In this document: positions 1 through 9,383 of the stretch, piece by piece
Numbering within the stretch: position 1 is the first letter of the stretch
How the letters are laid out: each line of letters starts with the position of its first letter
Source of the DNA: Oscillospiraceae bacterium
Lineage (GTDB): Bacteria; Bacillota; Clostridia; Oscillospirales; Oscillospiraceae
Assembly (NCBI GenBank): GCA_018053145.1
Contig: JAGPMA010000006.1
Location: 1 to 64,000 of the forward strand
DNA: 64,000 nt
Direction of reading: 5' to 3'
Translations under genes and position numbers: made by a program
The notes under the pieces: model-generated
What the model was told of the DNA's origin: nothing
Seen by the model: only the letters and a program-made list of their open reading frames with translations
The model's database searches: none

Positions 1-395
1 AGGTAGCACTTGAATCAAATGAAGAAAAGACTGTAAGCATTACTCTTGGCAAGCGCGCCTTTGCCTATTATGATGAGAGCGCTCACGACTGGCAGGTTGA
101 AAGCGGAGAATTCGAACTCCTAGTTGGCGGCTCATCTGCGAACACGCCCCTTAAAGTTAGTCTTATCGTCAATTCAACAGCGGAAAAGAAAACCGTTTTT
201 ACTCGCAACTCAACTATCGGAGAATTGCTTGCAGACCCTGTCGGCGCAGCAATTCTGGAGGAAATGGCGGGCGCTGAATATATTGCCTCTCTTCCCGCTT
301 TCGTGCTGCAAATGCCCTTGCGCAGTATTCATATGCAAATGCCGGAGGTAAATGACGAGCTTGTCAGCGGCCTTTTGGATGTTCTCAATTCATAA
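1..395 (+). CDS. GH3 beta-glucosidase, C-terminal fragment
   Basis: The frame is open from base 3 to a TAA at 393-395, giving 130 residues of a protein whose start lies outside the window. The segment contains a beta-sandwich pattern ending in W-x-V-x-x-G-x-F/Y, with a tryptophan followed by ESGEFELLVGGSS. This matches the fibronectin-III-like C-terminal domain of family 3 glycoside hydrolases. It is followed by a helical tail (IGELLADPVGAAILEEM) of a kind often found at the end of clostridial GH3 enzymes. The catalytic domains are not visible. The downstream MFS transporter suggests a sugar uptake and glycoside hydrolysis unit. The family call rests on the tail only. Confidence 0.75.
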   Translation, partial: VALESNEEKTVSITLGKRAFAYYDESAHDWQVESGEFELLVGGSSANTPLKVSLIVNSTAEKKTVFTRNSTIGELLADPVGAAILEEMAGAEYIASLPAFVLQMPLRSIHMQMPEVNDELVSGLLDVLNS

Positions 396-434
396 TTAGC
401 CGTATATCCAAAATACACAGGAGGTTTTAGACCT

Positions 435-1670
435 ATGGACTCGCAGATAACGCCCTTTCGAAGATTGACTCTTGCGCTGAGTCTTGGCAAAAGCTTCAGC
501 ATGATGGTTGTTCTAATCCCCATTACGTTGTTACTGACCTTCAAAGCAGTGGAGCTTGATCCAAGCAGACAAACCAGCATTCTAAGCCTGGTGACCGGAA
601 TCGGTGCGCTCTTTGCTTTAGTCGGCAACCCTCTCGGCGGAATGCTGAGCGACAGAACTACGCTCAAATTCGGGCGCAGGCGCACTTGGATTATACTTGG
701 CAGTGTTTTGGGAAGCGCGGCTATGGTCGGCATCATTTTTTCAAAGAGTTTAACTGGTCTTCTAATCTTTTGGTGTCTGACTCAGCTGTTTTACAATTTC
801 GCGTTTGCCGCATACATGGCGCTTGTTCCCGACCAAGTACCAGAATCCCGCCGCGGTTCTATTTCCGGAATCCTCGGACTGGGTATGCCTGTGTCGATTG
901 TCGTGGGCTACGTACTAATGACGCTAATGAGCGGCACACCGCTTTCTTATCGCTTCGGCGCAATGGCAATTATCGGCGTTGTGGTTGCCGTTGTCACCTG
1001 TGTTATGATTAAAGACCCTCCTGTTGACTATAAGCAAAGCTCCGAGCAAAAGCGCGTATCATGGAAAAATATATATCCGAGCATAAAAAAACACCCTGTA
1101 TTTACTTGGGGTATGCTCACACGCTTTTTCATGTCGATGACCTATTGCTATCAGCTATACACCTCCACAATGCTAATGCAGCGCTTCAATTTTGACGAAG
1201 CAAAAACCACCGAAGTGTCCACAATAATCATGGTTTTGAGTTTAGCCTCCATGGCGGTTTCGAGCATACTCGGCGGCGTGCTTTCAGACAAGCTGCGAAA
1301 GCAAAAACCGTTTATTATCTCCTCTGTGATTGTAATGGTGGCAGGTCTCGTCATGGTAGCTTTGGTAAAAACACTTACGCTTGTTACTATCGGCTGCATC
1401 ATTATCAACTTTGGATATGGCATTTACACAGCGGTTGATACCGCTTTGATTGCAAGAATCCTGCCGCGTAAGGAGGATGCCGCAAAGGATTATGGCCTGA
1501 TGAATGTTGCCGACGCTCTTCCGCAGTCTGTAGTTCCTGCAATTGCTTCGCCGCTAATCGCGCTTGGAAGCTGGCCGCTGTTCTATGGTGTTCTGGCGTT
1601 TTGCGGCCTTATCAGCGCAGCAGTAGTCCATCCGATTCCCGAAATGTCCGCCGAACCGGATGGCAAATAG
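435..1670 (+). CDS. MFS transporter, GPH/sugar-type
   Basis: A 411-residue integral membrane protein with about 12 hydrophobic segments. The loop between helices 2 and 3 carries GNPLGGMLSDRTTLKFGRRRTW, the classic MFS G-x-x-x-D-R/K-x-G-R-R/K signature. A related sequence (GGVLSDKLRKQKP) occurs at the start of the second half. GGAGG lies about nine bases before the ATG. The gene starts 40 bp after the beta-glucosidase fragment on the same strand, so co-transcription and uptake of a glycoside or its sugar are likely. The substrate cannot be read from the sequence. Confidence 0.85.
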   Translation: MDSQITPFRRLTLALSLGKSFSMMVVLIPITLLLTFKAVELDPSRQTSILSLVTGIGALFALVGNPLGGMLSDRTTLKFGRRRTWIILGSVLGSAAMVGIIFSKSLTGLLIFWCLTQLFYNFAFAAYMALVPDQVPESRRGSISGILGLGMPVSIVVGYVLMTLMSGTPLSYRFGAMAIIGVVVAVVTCVMIKDPPVDYKQSSEQKRVSWKNIYPSIKKHPVFTWGMLTRFFMSMTYCYQLYTSTMLMQRFNFDEAKTTEVSTIIMVLSLASMAVSSILGGVLSDKLRKQKPFIISSVIVMVAGLVMVALVKTLTLVTIGCIIINFGYGIYTAVDTALIARILPRKEDAAKDYGLMNVADALPQSVVPAIASPLIALGSWPLFYGVLAFCGLISAAVVHPIPEMSAEPDGK

Positions 1671-1760
1671 CGCATTCAACACGCTTATTCGCTCTATACC
1701 GCAGACTTTACCGCCAGCCATACTTTGGGACGAATACATAGTCTGGCACCTCTAATTTAT

Positions 1761-1802
1761 AAAACACGCAAGGAGCGAAGCTTACGTTCCTTGCGTGTTT
1801 TT
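1761..1802. terminator. Bidirectional terminator between MFS gene and hcp
   Basis: A hairpin with arms AAACACGCAAGGA and TCCTTGCGTGTTT, with T-rich and A-rich flanks, lies between two convergent genes and can serve both. Confidence 0.85.
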
Positions 1803-1804
1803 GA

Positions 1805-3376
1805 TTATCCTAGAATTTTCTTTAAATCTGCTTCAGGTGTACTGATTGGCGCTATATTATAATTTTCAACCAACACTTTCAAAACATTGGGTGAAATAAA
1901 CGCAGGAAGCGTTGGTCCGAGCAGAATGTTCTTAATTCCGAGGTGGAGCAGCGTAAGCAGTATGCACACTGCTTTCTGTTCATACCATGAAAGCACCATT
2001 GAAAGCGGCAGGTCATTTACACCGCATTTGAAAACCTCTGCAAGTGCTACGGCAACCTTGATTGCGCTGTAAGCGTCGTTGCACTGCCCCATGTCCATAA
2101 TACGCGGCAGTCCGCCGATGCTTCCTAGCTCAAGGTCGTTAAAGCGATATTTTCCGCAGGCAAGAGTCAAAATAACTGTATCGTTTGGTGTTTGCTTTAC
2201 AAAATCGGTGTAGTAATTGCGCCCGGGCTTCGCACCGTCACAGCCGCCCACGAGGAACAGATGCTTAATTGCTCCAGATTTCACAGCATCGACAACCTTA
2301 TCAGCAACAGAAAGCACAGTGCCGTGTCCAAAGCCAGTGGTAAGCGATGTCCCTCCGTTTATTCCGGTGAAAGCTTTATCCTCTGCATAACCGCCCAAAT
2401 CAAGCGCCTTTTCGATTACAGGGGTAAAGTCCTTTTCCTCTCCTATATGAACGATTTCCGGATAGGAAACCACCTCTGTGGTAAACACGCGGTCTACGTA
2501 AGTCGCTCTGGGCGGCATCAGGCAGTTCGTTGTGAATAGAATCGGTGCGGGTAGGTCGGCGAATTCCTTTTGCTGATTCTGCCACGCCGTTCCGAAATTG
2601 CCCTTCAGGTGAGAATATGCCTTCAACTTGGGGTAAGCGTTTGCAGGCAGCATTTCTCCGTGGGTATAGACATTGATGCCCTTGCCCTGCGTCTGCTCCA
2701 AAAGCAGCTGCAAATCTTTGAGGTCATGTCCTGTTATAACGATAAATGGACCTTTTTCAACAGTCATCGTTACAGTCGTTGGCTCCGGTGTGCCATAGGT
2801 TTCTGTATTAGCACAATCAAGCAGTTCCATGCACTTAAGGTTTATCTCGCCCACTTCAAGCACGAGCGGAAGGAGCTCTCCCATCGTCAGCTCCTCGCCG
2901 ATTGCGAACAGCGCCTTGTAGAAAAACTTGTTCACGCTCTCGTCAGAATATCCCAGCACATGAGCATGATAGGCATAGGCTGCAACTCCACGCATTCCGA
3001 ATAGAATAAGTGATTTCAGCGAACGAGTATCCTCATCGGCTGTCCACAGTCTTTCCATATCATAATCTTCGATTGACGCGCCGGCTTGAGAGCTTAGAGC
3101 GTCCTTTTCCTCGTGTACACGATTAATCAGCGCCGTGATAGTCTCGTCGTTAAAATTGACATTTGTGATAGTGGTGAATAAGCCTTCCATCATTATACTA
3201 TGAGCTTTCGCTGAGGCTTCTTTTCTCTTTGCAGCTCGGGCAAGTCCGATTAGTGCCCCTGTCAATCCGTCCTGAAGCTTTGCGGTGTCGGACTTTTTGC
3301 CGCAAACACCTGCTTTTCCGGTGCAGCCTGTGCAACCTGCAGTTTGTTCGCACTGGAAACAAAACATTTCACTCAT
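1805..3376 (-). CDS. hcp: Hybrid-cluster protein (hydroxylamine reductase / NO reductase)
   Basis: 523 residues, close to the usual length of Hcp. The N-terminus has the cysteine pattern FCFQCEQT...GCTGCTGKAGVCGK for the proximal Fe-S cluster. Hybrid-cluster ligand regions follow in the C-terminal half, including FTTNCLMPP, HLFLVGGCDGAKPGRNYY, ILTLACGKYRFN and MGQCNDAYSA. Hcp proteins reduce hydroxylamine in vitro and act in nitric-oxide and nitrosative-stress defence in anaerobes. A GGAGG site supports the ATG start. The gene begins 12 bp after a ferredoxin-domain gene on the same strand, so the two form an operon, divergent from a Crp/Fnr-type regulator. Confidence 0.95.
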   Translation of the reverse strand: MSEMFCFQCEQTAGCTGCTGKAGVCGKKSDTAKLQDGLTGALIGLARAAKRKEASAKAHSIMMEGLFTTITNVNFNDETITALINRVHEEKDALSSQAGASIEDYDMERLWTADEDTRSLKSLILFGMRGVAAYAYHAHVLGYSDESVNKFFYKALFAIGEELTMGELLPLVLEVGEINLKCMELLDCANTETYGTPEPTTVTMTVEKGPFIVITGHDLKDLQLLLEQTQGKGINVYTHGEMLPANAYPKLKAYSHLKGNFGTAWQNQQKEFADLPAPILFTTNCLMPPRATYVDRVFTTEVVSYPEIVHIGEEKDFTPVIEKALDLGGYAEDKAFTGINGGTSLTTGFGHGTVLSVADKVVDAVKSGAIKHLFLVGGCDGAKPGRNYYTDFVKQTPNDTVILTLACGKYRFNDLELGSIGGLPRIMDMGQCNDAYSAIKVAVALAEVFKCGVNDLPLSMVLSWYEQKAVCILLTLLHLGIKNILLGPTLPAFISPNVLKVLVENYNIAPISTPEADLKKILG

Positions 3377-3388
3377 TTTCTAATCCTC

Positions 3389-4093
3389 CTAATTTTCTAA
3401 TATTTGACCATCCGTAGAAATCGTTACGACTCTCCACGGAATTAGTTTGCCACTGTTCTTTAGCGCTGTTTTGACAGCATTTTCTAACCCTCCGCAGCAC
3501 GGCACCTCCATGCGTACAACCGTCAGGCTTTTGATATTGTTGCCTCTCAGTATTTCGGATAACTTATCGGAATAGTCGATGCTGTCCAGCTTGGGGCAGC
3601 CGATTAGAGTAACTTTGTTTTTAATGAAAGTGTTGTGGAAGTCGCCGTAGGCATAAGCCGTACAATCGGCGGCAACAAGAAGATTTGCGTTTTGAAAATA
3701 GGGGGCGTTTATCGGTGCAAGTTTGATTTGAACCGGCCATTGACGAAGCTGTGACGGTATTTCCTCTGTGTGGTAGGAACAAGGCGTCGTTTCATTACGC
3801 TCAATTGCCTTTGAATGAGTTCCGGGACATCCGCACGGAAGCATTTCCCCCTGCTTATTCATTTGTTTTTCCGCAACAGCCATTTCGTCATAGGCGGCGG
3901 CTTCTCGCTCCACGAAGGTAATAGCTCCAGTCGGACATGTCGGCAGACAATCGCCCAGTCCATCACAGTAATCGTCACGTAAAAGCTCGGCTTTTCCGTC
4001 AATCATACCGATTGCCCCCTCATGGCAAGCTTCTGCGCAAACACCGCATCCCATACATTTATCCTTGTCAATTTGAATGATTTTTCTTAGCAT
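3389..4093 (-). CDS. Ferredoxin-domain 4Fe-4S protein, hcp partner
   Basis: 234 residues. The N-terminal part carries two 4Fe-4S motifs: CMGCGVCAEACHEG, and CDGLGDCLPTCPTGA with altered spacing. A central stretch has further cysteines (PCGCPG and PCSYH). The C-terminal half is a conserved region with CPKLD and PCCGGLE motifs that may bind another metal centre. Such proteins are frequent next to hcp in clostridia and probably deliver electrons to Hcp; this is inferred from position. GGAGG precedes the ATG. First gene of the two-gene operon. Confidence 0.85.
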   Translation of the reverse strand: MLRKIIQIDKDKCMGCGVCAEACHEGAIGMIDGKAELLRDDYCDGLGDCLPTCPTGAITFVEREAAAYDEMAVAEKQMNKQGEMLPCGCPGTHSKAIERNETTPCSYHTEEIPSQLRQWPVQIKLAPINAPYFQNANLLVAADCTAYAYGDFHNTFIKNKVTLIGCPKLDSIDYSDKLSEILRGNNIKSLTVVRMEVPCCGGLENAVKTALKNSGKLIPWRVVTISTDGQILEN

Positions 4094-4115
4094 TGTCGTT
4101 ACCTCCTTGACTTTA

Positions 4116-4164
4116 TGGTCTTATGATACTACAATATTAATAACTATTCAGTTGTTTATACAAC
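4116..4164 (-). promoter_or_regulatory. Predicted Crp/Fnr-type operator and promoter of the ferredoxin-hcp operon
   Basis: The inverted repeat GTTGT-TTAT-ACAAC spans 4151-4164. On the minus strand a -10-like TATCAT lies at 4128-4123, which places +1 near 4116 and the repeat centre exactly at -41.5, the class II activator position of Crp/Fnr proteins. No good -35 is visible, as expected for an activator-dependent promoter. The divergent crp gene starts 15 bp beyond the repeat. Confidence 0.6.
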
Positions 4165-4178
4165 AGATTCGAGCTTTT

Positions 4179-4838
4179 ATGAAAAAATATCTGAGTGTTA
4201 TTCAAAAGTCACCTTTATTCAGCGGTATCGCCGCCTCCGAACTTGAGCCGATGTTGCTGTGTCTGTCGCCGGTGATAAAGGAATATGAGAAGAACGCATT
4301 TATTCTTCGCTTTGGAGAGGATGTTTCTTCGATTGGAGTTGTGCTTTCGGGGAGTGCTCACATTATCAAAGAAGATTTTTGGGGAAACCGAAATATCGTC
4401 ACCGAAGTGTCCATAGGGCAGCTTTTTGCCGAAACATTTGCTTGTGTGCAAGGAGAAGTTCTCGCTGTGGATGTTGTAGCCGCCGAGCCGACAATAGTTA
4501 TTTTTCTCGATGTGCGCCGTATAATGAGCACCTGTAGTTCTGCCTGCGAATTTCATTCAAGGTTAATACGAAATCTCTTGTCGGTAGTAGCGCAAAAAAA
4601 TCTTATGCTTAACAGCAAGCTCTCGCACATGGCTCAACGCAGCACGAGAGAGAAGCTTTTGTCCTATCTCTCGGCAGAATCGCAAAAGCAGGGCAGCCCG
4701 TCCTTTGAAATTCCCTTCAATCGTCAGCAGCTTGCGGATTACCTATCTGTCGACCGAAGTGCAATGTCAAACGAGCTATGCAAGCTAAGGGACGAGGGAA
4801 CATTAAAATTCGAGAAAAGAAGCTTTAAACTGTTATAA
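4179..4838 (+). CDS. Crp/Fnr-family transcriptional regulator, likely hcp regulator
   Basis: 219 residues. The N-terminal part is a cyclic-nucleotide-binding-like beta-roll (residues about 5-120, with VLSGSAHIIKEDFWGNRNIV and AETFACV). A long dimer helix follows. The C-terminal winged helix-turn-helix reads FNRQQLADYLSVDRSAMSNELCKLRDEG. No Fnr-like N-terminal cysteine cluster is present, so it is not a typical oxygen-sensing Fnr. HcpR-type regulators of this superfamily control hcp in anaerobes, and the divergent position with an operator at -41.5 supports that role. The ATG at 4179 begins the recognised domain, but its ribosome-binding site is weak. Confidence 0.85.
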   Translation: MKKYLSVIQKSPLFSGIAASELEPMLLCLSPVIKEYEKNAFILRFGEDVSSIGVVLSGSAHIIKEDFWGNRNIVTEVSIGQLFAETFACVQGEVLAVDVVAAEPTIVIFLDVRRIMSTCSSACEFHSRLIRNLLSVVAQKNLMLNSKLSHMAQRSTREKLLSYLSAESQKQGSPSFEIPFNRQQLADYLSVDRSAMSNELCKLRDEGTLKFEKRSFKLL

Positions 4839-4866
4839 ACAAATTGAACACCGTAAAAGTAGCTAT

Positions 4867-4914
4867 AAGGCAACACTGCACAATTAAATTGCTTTGATTG
4901 TGTGGTGTTGCCTT
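4867..4914 (+). terminator. Terminator-like hairpin after the Crp/Fnr gene
   Basis: Arms AAGGCAACAC and GTGTTGCCTT with additional inner pairing (CACAAT/ATTGTG). The 3' flank is only moderately T-rich (ATTAAA). Confidence 0.65.
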
Positions 4915-5107
4915 ATTAAACTATGTAATCCCGCAGCAGCTATGTGTAGTTATCACCATTATAGCGTAACATTATGTGAATTTTTTATTTATATTGACGA
5001 TTAGAGATGCTCCATATATAATAATTAATGACACGTATTGTGGCATTTCGACATTTAATCTAATTGCGCCAATAAAAACTATCCTGCCGTTTATGGAGGC
5101 AAACATA

Positions 5108-8100
5108 ATGCTGGAAGAAATACGGGGACAAGTATTAAATACTATGCCAATAGGATATGCGCTGCACCGAATCGTAGTTGATGACACTGGAACGACCTGC
5201 GACTATGAGTTTATAGATGCCAATAGTGCATTTGCAAAAGTAATCGGTATGACCACAGACCAAATCATTGGGCGCAGAGTAACGCAAATACTTCCGGATA
5301 TTATATATGATGAGTTCAATTGGATTGAGGCATACAGTCAAGTCGCACTATTGGGTAAAAAAATAGGTCTTGAGCAATACTCTCAGTCTCTGAACAAGTG
5401 GTATAGCGTAACCGCCTTTTCTCCAAAGCATGGATATTTTGTCACTCTGGTTAGTGACATTACTGATGAGAAAGCGCGTAACAAGACCCTCTCTGAAAGC
5501 AATAAATTGCTTTCAGATTTTCTCAACTCAAGCAGCGACATGATTTTTCTAAAGGATGACCAATTGCGTTATGTCTATGCAAATCAAACACTTTCAAATT
5601 TCTTGAATATGCTTCCCGAGGATATAATCGGAAAAGATGATTTTTCAATTCTCCCAACCGCTTTTTCCGAAATTTGCAAAGAATCTGATTTGGAAGTTAT
5701 CAACTCAAATTCACGAATTACAACCGAAGAAACAATATTTGATAAAACCTTTGAAACCCTTAAATTTCCCATTTCATATCCTGACGGGGCGTTCGGTATC
5801 GGTGCCTTCATAAAAGACATTACAAGCAGAAAAAGGCAGGAAGATTCTTTAAAAAAGCAACTATACCGACAGAGCATTCTGGTTGATGTCTACTCAAAGA
5901 ACTTTCAAAGCAGGCAGGAACTACTCGACTATACGCTTCACAAAGCACTGGAACTCACTGGCAGTCAATATGGATATATTTATCTATATGACGAGGGTAA
6001 TTGTGAGTTCACTTTGAATTCATGGACCATCGGAGTGATGGCAAATTGCGAAGTTATCGATAAGAAAACCAAATATCAGCTCGAAAATACAGGTATTTGG
6101 GGTGAAGTTGTAAGACAAAGAAGCCCCATCGTAGTAAATGATATGGCTAAACCCAGCAGCTTAAAAAAAGGCTATCCTGACGGGCATGTCAAACTCAAGA
6201 ATTTTTTATCCGTGCCGATTATTGTAGACGAAATAATCGTCGCCGTAGCAGGCCTGGGTAACAAGAGCACCGATTACACCGATCTTGATGTCAACGAAAT
6301 GATAATTCTTGTGCAGAGCGCTTGGCTGGCAGTCGAAAAAAAGAGTGCGCAGATACAGACCATTAAAGAACGCGAAAAATACCAGTCTATTTTAAACGAA
6401 TTGCCGGCTCTGATTTGCGAGTTTTTACCGGATGCCACTCTTACGTTTGTAAACAAAGAATACTGTTCCTATTTCGGTCTTTCTCAAGAATCATTATCCG
6501 AAAAGTTTCTGGACTTCATGCCGCACGACGAACGGAACCTCGCGTCACAAAACTACCTAAAGCTAACCCCTTTTGAACGCACTATCGATTATGAGCTTAA
6601 TGTTATGGTTAACGACAAACCACGATGGCAGCGGTGGCATGATATTGGAATTTTCGACAGCCAAGGCTTGCCTTTGCGGTATTGCTCAATTGGGTTTGAT
6701 ATAACCGAGCAAAAATACACAAGGGAAAAAATGGAACGCTTGCTCGCCCAAATGTACGCCATGTTCAACGAGCATGAAGCCGTTATGCTGCTGGTTGATC
6801 CCGTAACCGGCAAAATTATAGACGCCAATCCTTCAGCCAGCAGGTTCTACGGCTATAAAAGAGCAGAATTGCTTGACATGAGCACAGACGATATAAATCA
6901 GCTTTCGAAAGAAGATGTCTCAAACAAGCGTCTCCAAATTTTAAACAAAAAATGTAACCACTTTACTTTCCCGCATAAGTTAAAAAACGAACAAATAAGG
7001 ATTGTTGATGTATACAGTAGCCCAATTTCATATAACAACCAAATCGCCCTATTTTCAATCATATTTGACGTAACCGACAGAGAAGAAGCCATCAAAGAAA
7101 TAGCTAATAAACAAGCCTTGCTCAGTTCTCTCATCAACGCAACTCCGGACTTGATTTTTTTTAAGAATAAGGACGGCGTTTATTTAGGTTGTAACAAGGC
7201 TTTCAGTGAGTTTGTTGGCAAATCGGAAAATCAAATTATCGGACAAACCGACTTTGACTTGTTCGGCAAAGAACTCGCTTCTCAATTCAATAAAATGGAT
7301 ATTGAGATGCTGAAGCTAAATCAGTCAAAAAGAAATGAAGAGGTTGTAACAACCGCAAACGGAAGCGAAATATTCCTTGAGACGCTTAAATCTCCTTATT
7401 ATAATAACAACGGAGAACTTGTCGGGCTAATTGGCATAAGCCGCGATATTACAGAACGAAAGAAAAGAGAAGCAGAAATTGAATATATCAGCTACCATGA
7501 CTACTTAACCGGTGCCTATAACAGAAGATTCTTTGAGGAAGAATTTGAGCGTCTTAACAGTCAAAGTAATTACCCAATTGCCGTCGTAATGGGGGACGTT
7601 AACGGACTAAAACTAATTAACGATTCTTTTGGGCACCATTTTGGCGATAAGCTGCTTCAAGATATTGTAAAAAGAATATCAGCGTGTCTTAGGCCCGGCG
7701 ACATTTCGGCCAGAATCGGGGGCGATGAATTTGGAATCATTCTGCCCCGAACAAACGAAACTGAAGCAAATGCCATCGTTTCTCAAATAAAGTCAACTAT
7801 CGAAAAAGAGTCGGACATCAACACCTCGGAAACCGCCCTCATGTCTGTGTCCTTCGGCTTTGCTGTTCAAACGGTTCCCGGTGTCGGACTCGGAGCACTG
7901 ATGAAGCAGGCCGAAGGCTATATGTTTAACAAAAAATTTTATGACAGTAGAAGTCTTAAAGGCAGAACCATTGACATTGTCATGAAAACACTTTTTGAAA
8001 AAAGTCCGAGGGAAAAATTGCACTCGGAAAGGGTCGGAAATATATCGGCGGCTATAGCCAAAGAATTAGGTTTCGATAAAGAGCGAATAAACAAAATTAG

Positions 8101-8524
8101 AGTTGCCGGCTTTCTGCATGATATCGGAAAAATTGGCATACCCGAGAACATTCTCAATAAAAAGAGCAAGCTTGATGCTCAAGAATGGAAAATCATGAAA
8201 ACACATCCCGAGAAAAGCAGACGAATTCTTGAAAACACTTATGAATACTCCGAGATTTCAAACATTGTCCTTTATCACCACGAAAAATGGAACGGCAGCG
8301 GTTATCCAGAAGGACTAATGGGCGTTGAAATTCCGCTTGAATCAAGAATTGTCGCTGTCGCCGATGCCTACGATGCAATGACTTACAACAGGAGCTATCG
8401 AACGAAAAGCAGCTTGACTGATGCAATCGAAGAACTTCGGAGATGTTCGGCAACGCATTTCGACCCAGCGATTGTCGAGATATTCATTGAAAAAGTGCTT
8501 TCATCCGAAATAGATTTTCTATAA
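5108..8524 (+). CDS. Multi-PAS/GAF diguanylate cyclase with HD-GYP phosphodiesterase domain
   Basis: 1138 residues from an ATG with GGAGG at 5095-5099. No membrane segment is seen. Domains in order: about three PAS modules and a GAF module in the first 470 residues (GAF near QELLDYTLHKALELTGSQYGYI), then more PAS modules, one with the repeated DLIFFKNKDGVYLGCNKAF type. Then comes a GGDEF domain with an intact ARIGGDEFGII site and an RPGD inhibitory I-site five residues before it. Last is an HD-GYP domain with HDIGKIGIPENIL and HHEKWNGSGYPEGL. Both making and breaking c-di-GMP are possible; which activity dominates is not readable. The gene stands alone between terminators. Confidence 0.93.
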   Translation: MLEEIRGQVLNTMPIGYALHRIVVDDTGTTCDYEFIDANSAFAKVIGMTTDQIIGRRVTQILPDIIYDEFNWIEAYSQVALLGKKIGLEQYSQSLNKWYSVTAFSPKHGYFVTLVSDITDEKARNKTLSESNKLLSDFLNSSSDMIFLKDDQLRYVYANQTLSNFLNMLPEDIIGKDDFSILPTAFSEICKESDLEVINSNSRITTEETIFDKTFETLKFPISYPDGAFGIGAFIKDITSRKRQEDSLKKQLYRQSILVDVYSKNFQSRQELLDYTLHKALELTGSQYGYIYLYDEGNCEFTLNSWTIGVMANCEVIDKKTKYQLENTGIWGEVVRQRSPIVVNDMAKPSSLKKGYPDGHVKLKNFLSVPIIVDEIIVAVAGLGNKSTDYTDLDVNEMIILVQSAWLAVEKKSAQIQTIKEREKYQSILNELPALICEFLPDATLTFVNKEYCSYFGLSQESLSEKFLDFMPHDERNLASQNYLKLTPFERTIDYELNVMVNDKPRWQRWHDIGIFDSQGLPLRYCSIGFDITEQKYTREKMERLLAQMYAMFNEHEAVMLLVDPVTGKIIDANPSASRFYGYKRAELLDMSTDDINQLSKEDVSNKRLQILNKKCNHFTFPHKLKNEQIRIVDVYSSPISYNNQIALFSIIFDVTDREEAIKEIANKQALLSSLINATPDLIFFKNKDGVYLGCNKAFSEFVGKSENQIIGQTDFDLFGKELASQFNKMDIEMLKLNQSKRNEEVVTTANGSEIFLETLKSPYYNNNGELVGLIGISRDITERKKREAEIEYISYHDYLTGAYNRRFFEEEFERLNSQSNYPIAVVMGDVNGLKLINDSFGHHFGDKLLQDIVKRISACLRPGDISARIGGDEFGIILPRTNETEANAIVSQIKSTIEKESDINTSETALMSVSFGFAVQTVPGVGLGALMKQAEGYMFNKKFYDSRSLKGRTIDIVMKTLFEKSPREKLHSERVGNISAAIAKELGFDKERINKIRVAGFLHDIGKIGIPENILNKKSKLDAQEWKIMKTHPEKSRRILENTYEYSEISNIVLYHHEKWNGSGYPEGLMGVEIPLESRIVAVADAYDAMTYNRSYRTKSSLTDAIEELRRCSATHFDPAIVEIFIEKVLSSEIDFL

Positions 8525-8598
8525 TAGCGCTTCGATGATAAATAAAAATAGCGTATCGTTGCTTTCATATTATCGCCCTTTCGCGCTCTTGTGGAAAT

Positions 8599-8628
8599 AA
8601 AAAAGAACCCAAAAACGGGTTCTTTTTT
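8599..8628. terminator. Bidirectional terminator
   Basis: A perfect hairpin AAAAAAGAACCC/GGGTTCTTTTTT lies between the convergent GGDEF gene and the amino-acid ABC operon. Confidence 0.9.
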
Positions 8629-8651
8629 ATTTATTTGAAAAACTACAGATC

Positions 8652-9383
8652 TCACAGAACTTTGCTGAGAAAATCAATAGTTCTGGGCTCTTTTGGATGA
8701 GATAGTATTTGTTCCGGAGTTCCCTCCTCAACAATATAGCCGCCGTCCATGAAAAGAATCCTGTCGCCTACTTCGCGGGCAAAGCCCATCTCATGGGTAA
8801 CGACCACCATCGTCATGCCCATTCTGACCAAGTCCTTCATTACATTCAGAACTTCGCCAACCATTTCTGGATCTAGAGCGCTCGTCGGCTCGTCAAAAAG
8901 CATCACATCTGGGTTCATCGCAAGTGACCGGGCAATCGCTACACGCTGCTTCTGTCCGCCAGAGAGCTGCGCTGGATAGACATTTGCCTTATCGGATAGT
9001 CCAACTTGCCTGAGCAACTCGTCAGCCTTTTTTTCAGCGTCTTCTTTACTCATGGTTTTTAGCGTCAGTGGAGCAAGCATAATATTCTCTTTAACGGTTT
9101 TGTGCGGAAACAGATTGAAATGCTGGAACACCATTCCGATATTTCGGCGCACCTTGTTTAGATCGGTTTTTTTATCTGTGAGGTTGTACCCATCGACGAT
9201 AATCGTTCCTCCGTTGATTTCCTCCAAACAGTTAAGGCAGCGCAGGAAGGTTGACTTTCCGGAACCTGATGGCCCGACAACTACCACGACTTCGCCTTCC
9301 TCAATCTCCGTGCTTACGTCCTTCAAAACTTCAAGCTTACCAAACGACTTAATCAGATTCTTAACTATAATCTTACTTGCCAT
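8652..9383 (-). CDS. Polar amino-acid ABC transporter, ATP-binding protein
   Basis: 243 residues with Walker [11 protein letters not shown]-loop [13 protein letters not shown], signature [15 protein letters not shown], Walker [15 protein letters not shown] and the switch histidine (VVTHEMGFA). The Q-loop FNLFPH and C-terminal layout are typical of the polar amino-acid (GlnQ/HisP) subfamily. The start overlaps the end of the permease gene by 11 bp, indicating translational coupling. It powers uptake of the amino acid captured by the lipoprotein encoded upstream. Confidence 0.95.
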   Translation of the reverse strand: MASKIIVKNLIKSFGKLEVLKDVSTEIEEGEVVVVVGPSGSGKSTFLRCLNCLEEINGGTIIVDGYNLTDKKTDLNKVRRNIGMVFQHFNLFPHKTVKENIMLAPLTLKTMSKEDAEKKADELLRQVGLSDKANVYPAQLSGGQKQRVAIARSLAMNPDVMLFDEPTSALDPEMVGEVLNVMKDLVRMGMTMVVVTHEMGFAREVGDRILFMDGGYIVEEGTPEQILSHPKEPRTIDFLSKVL

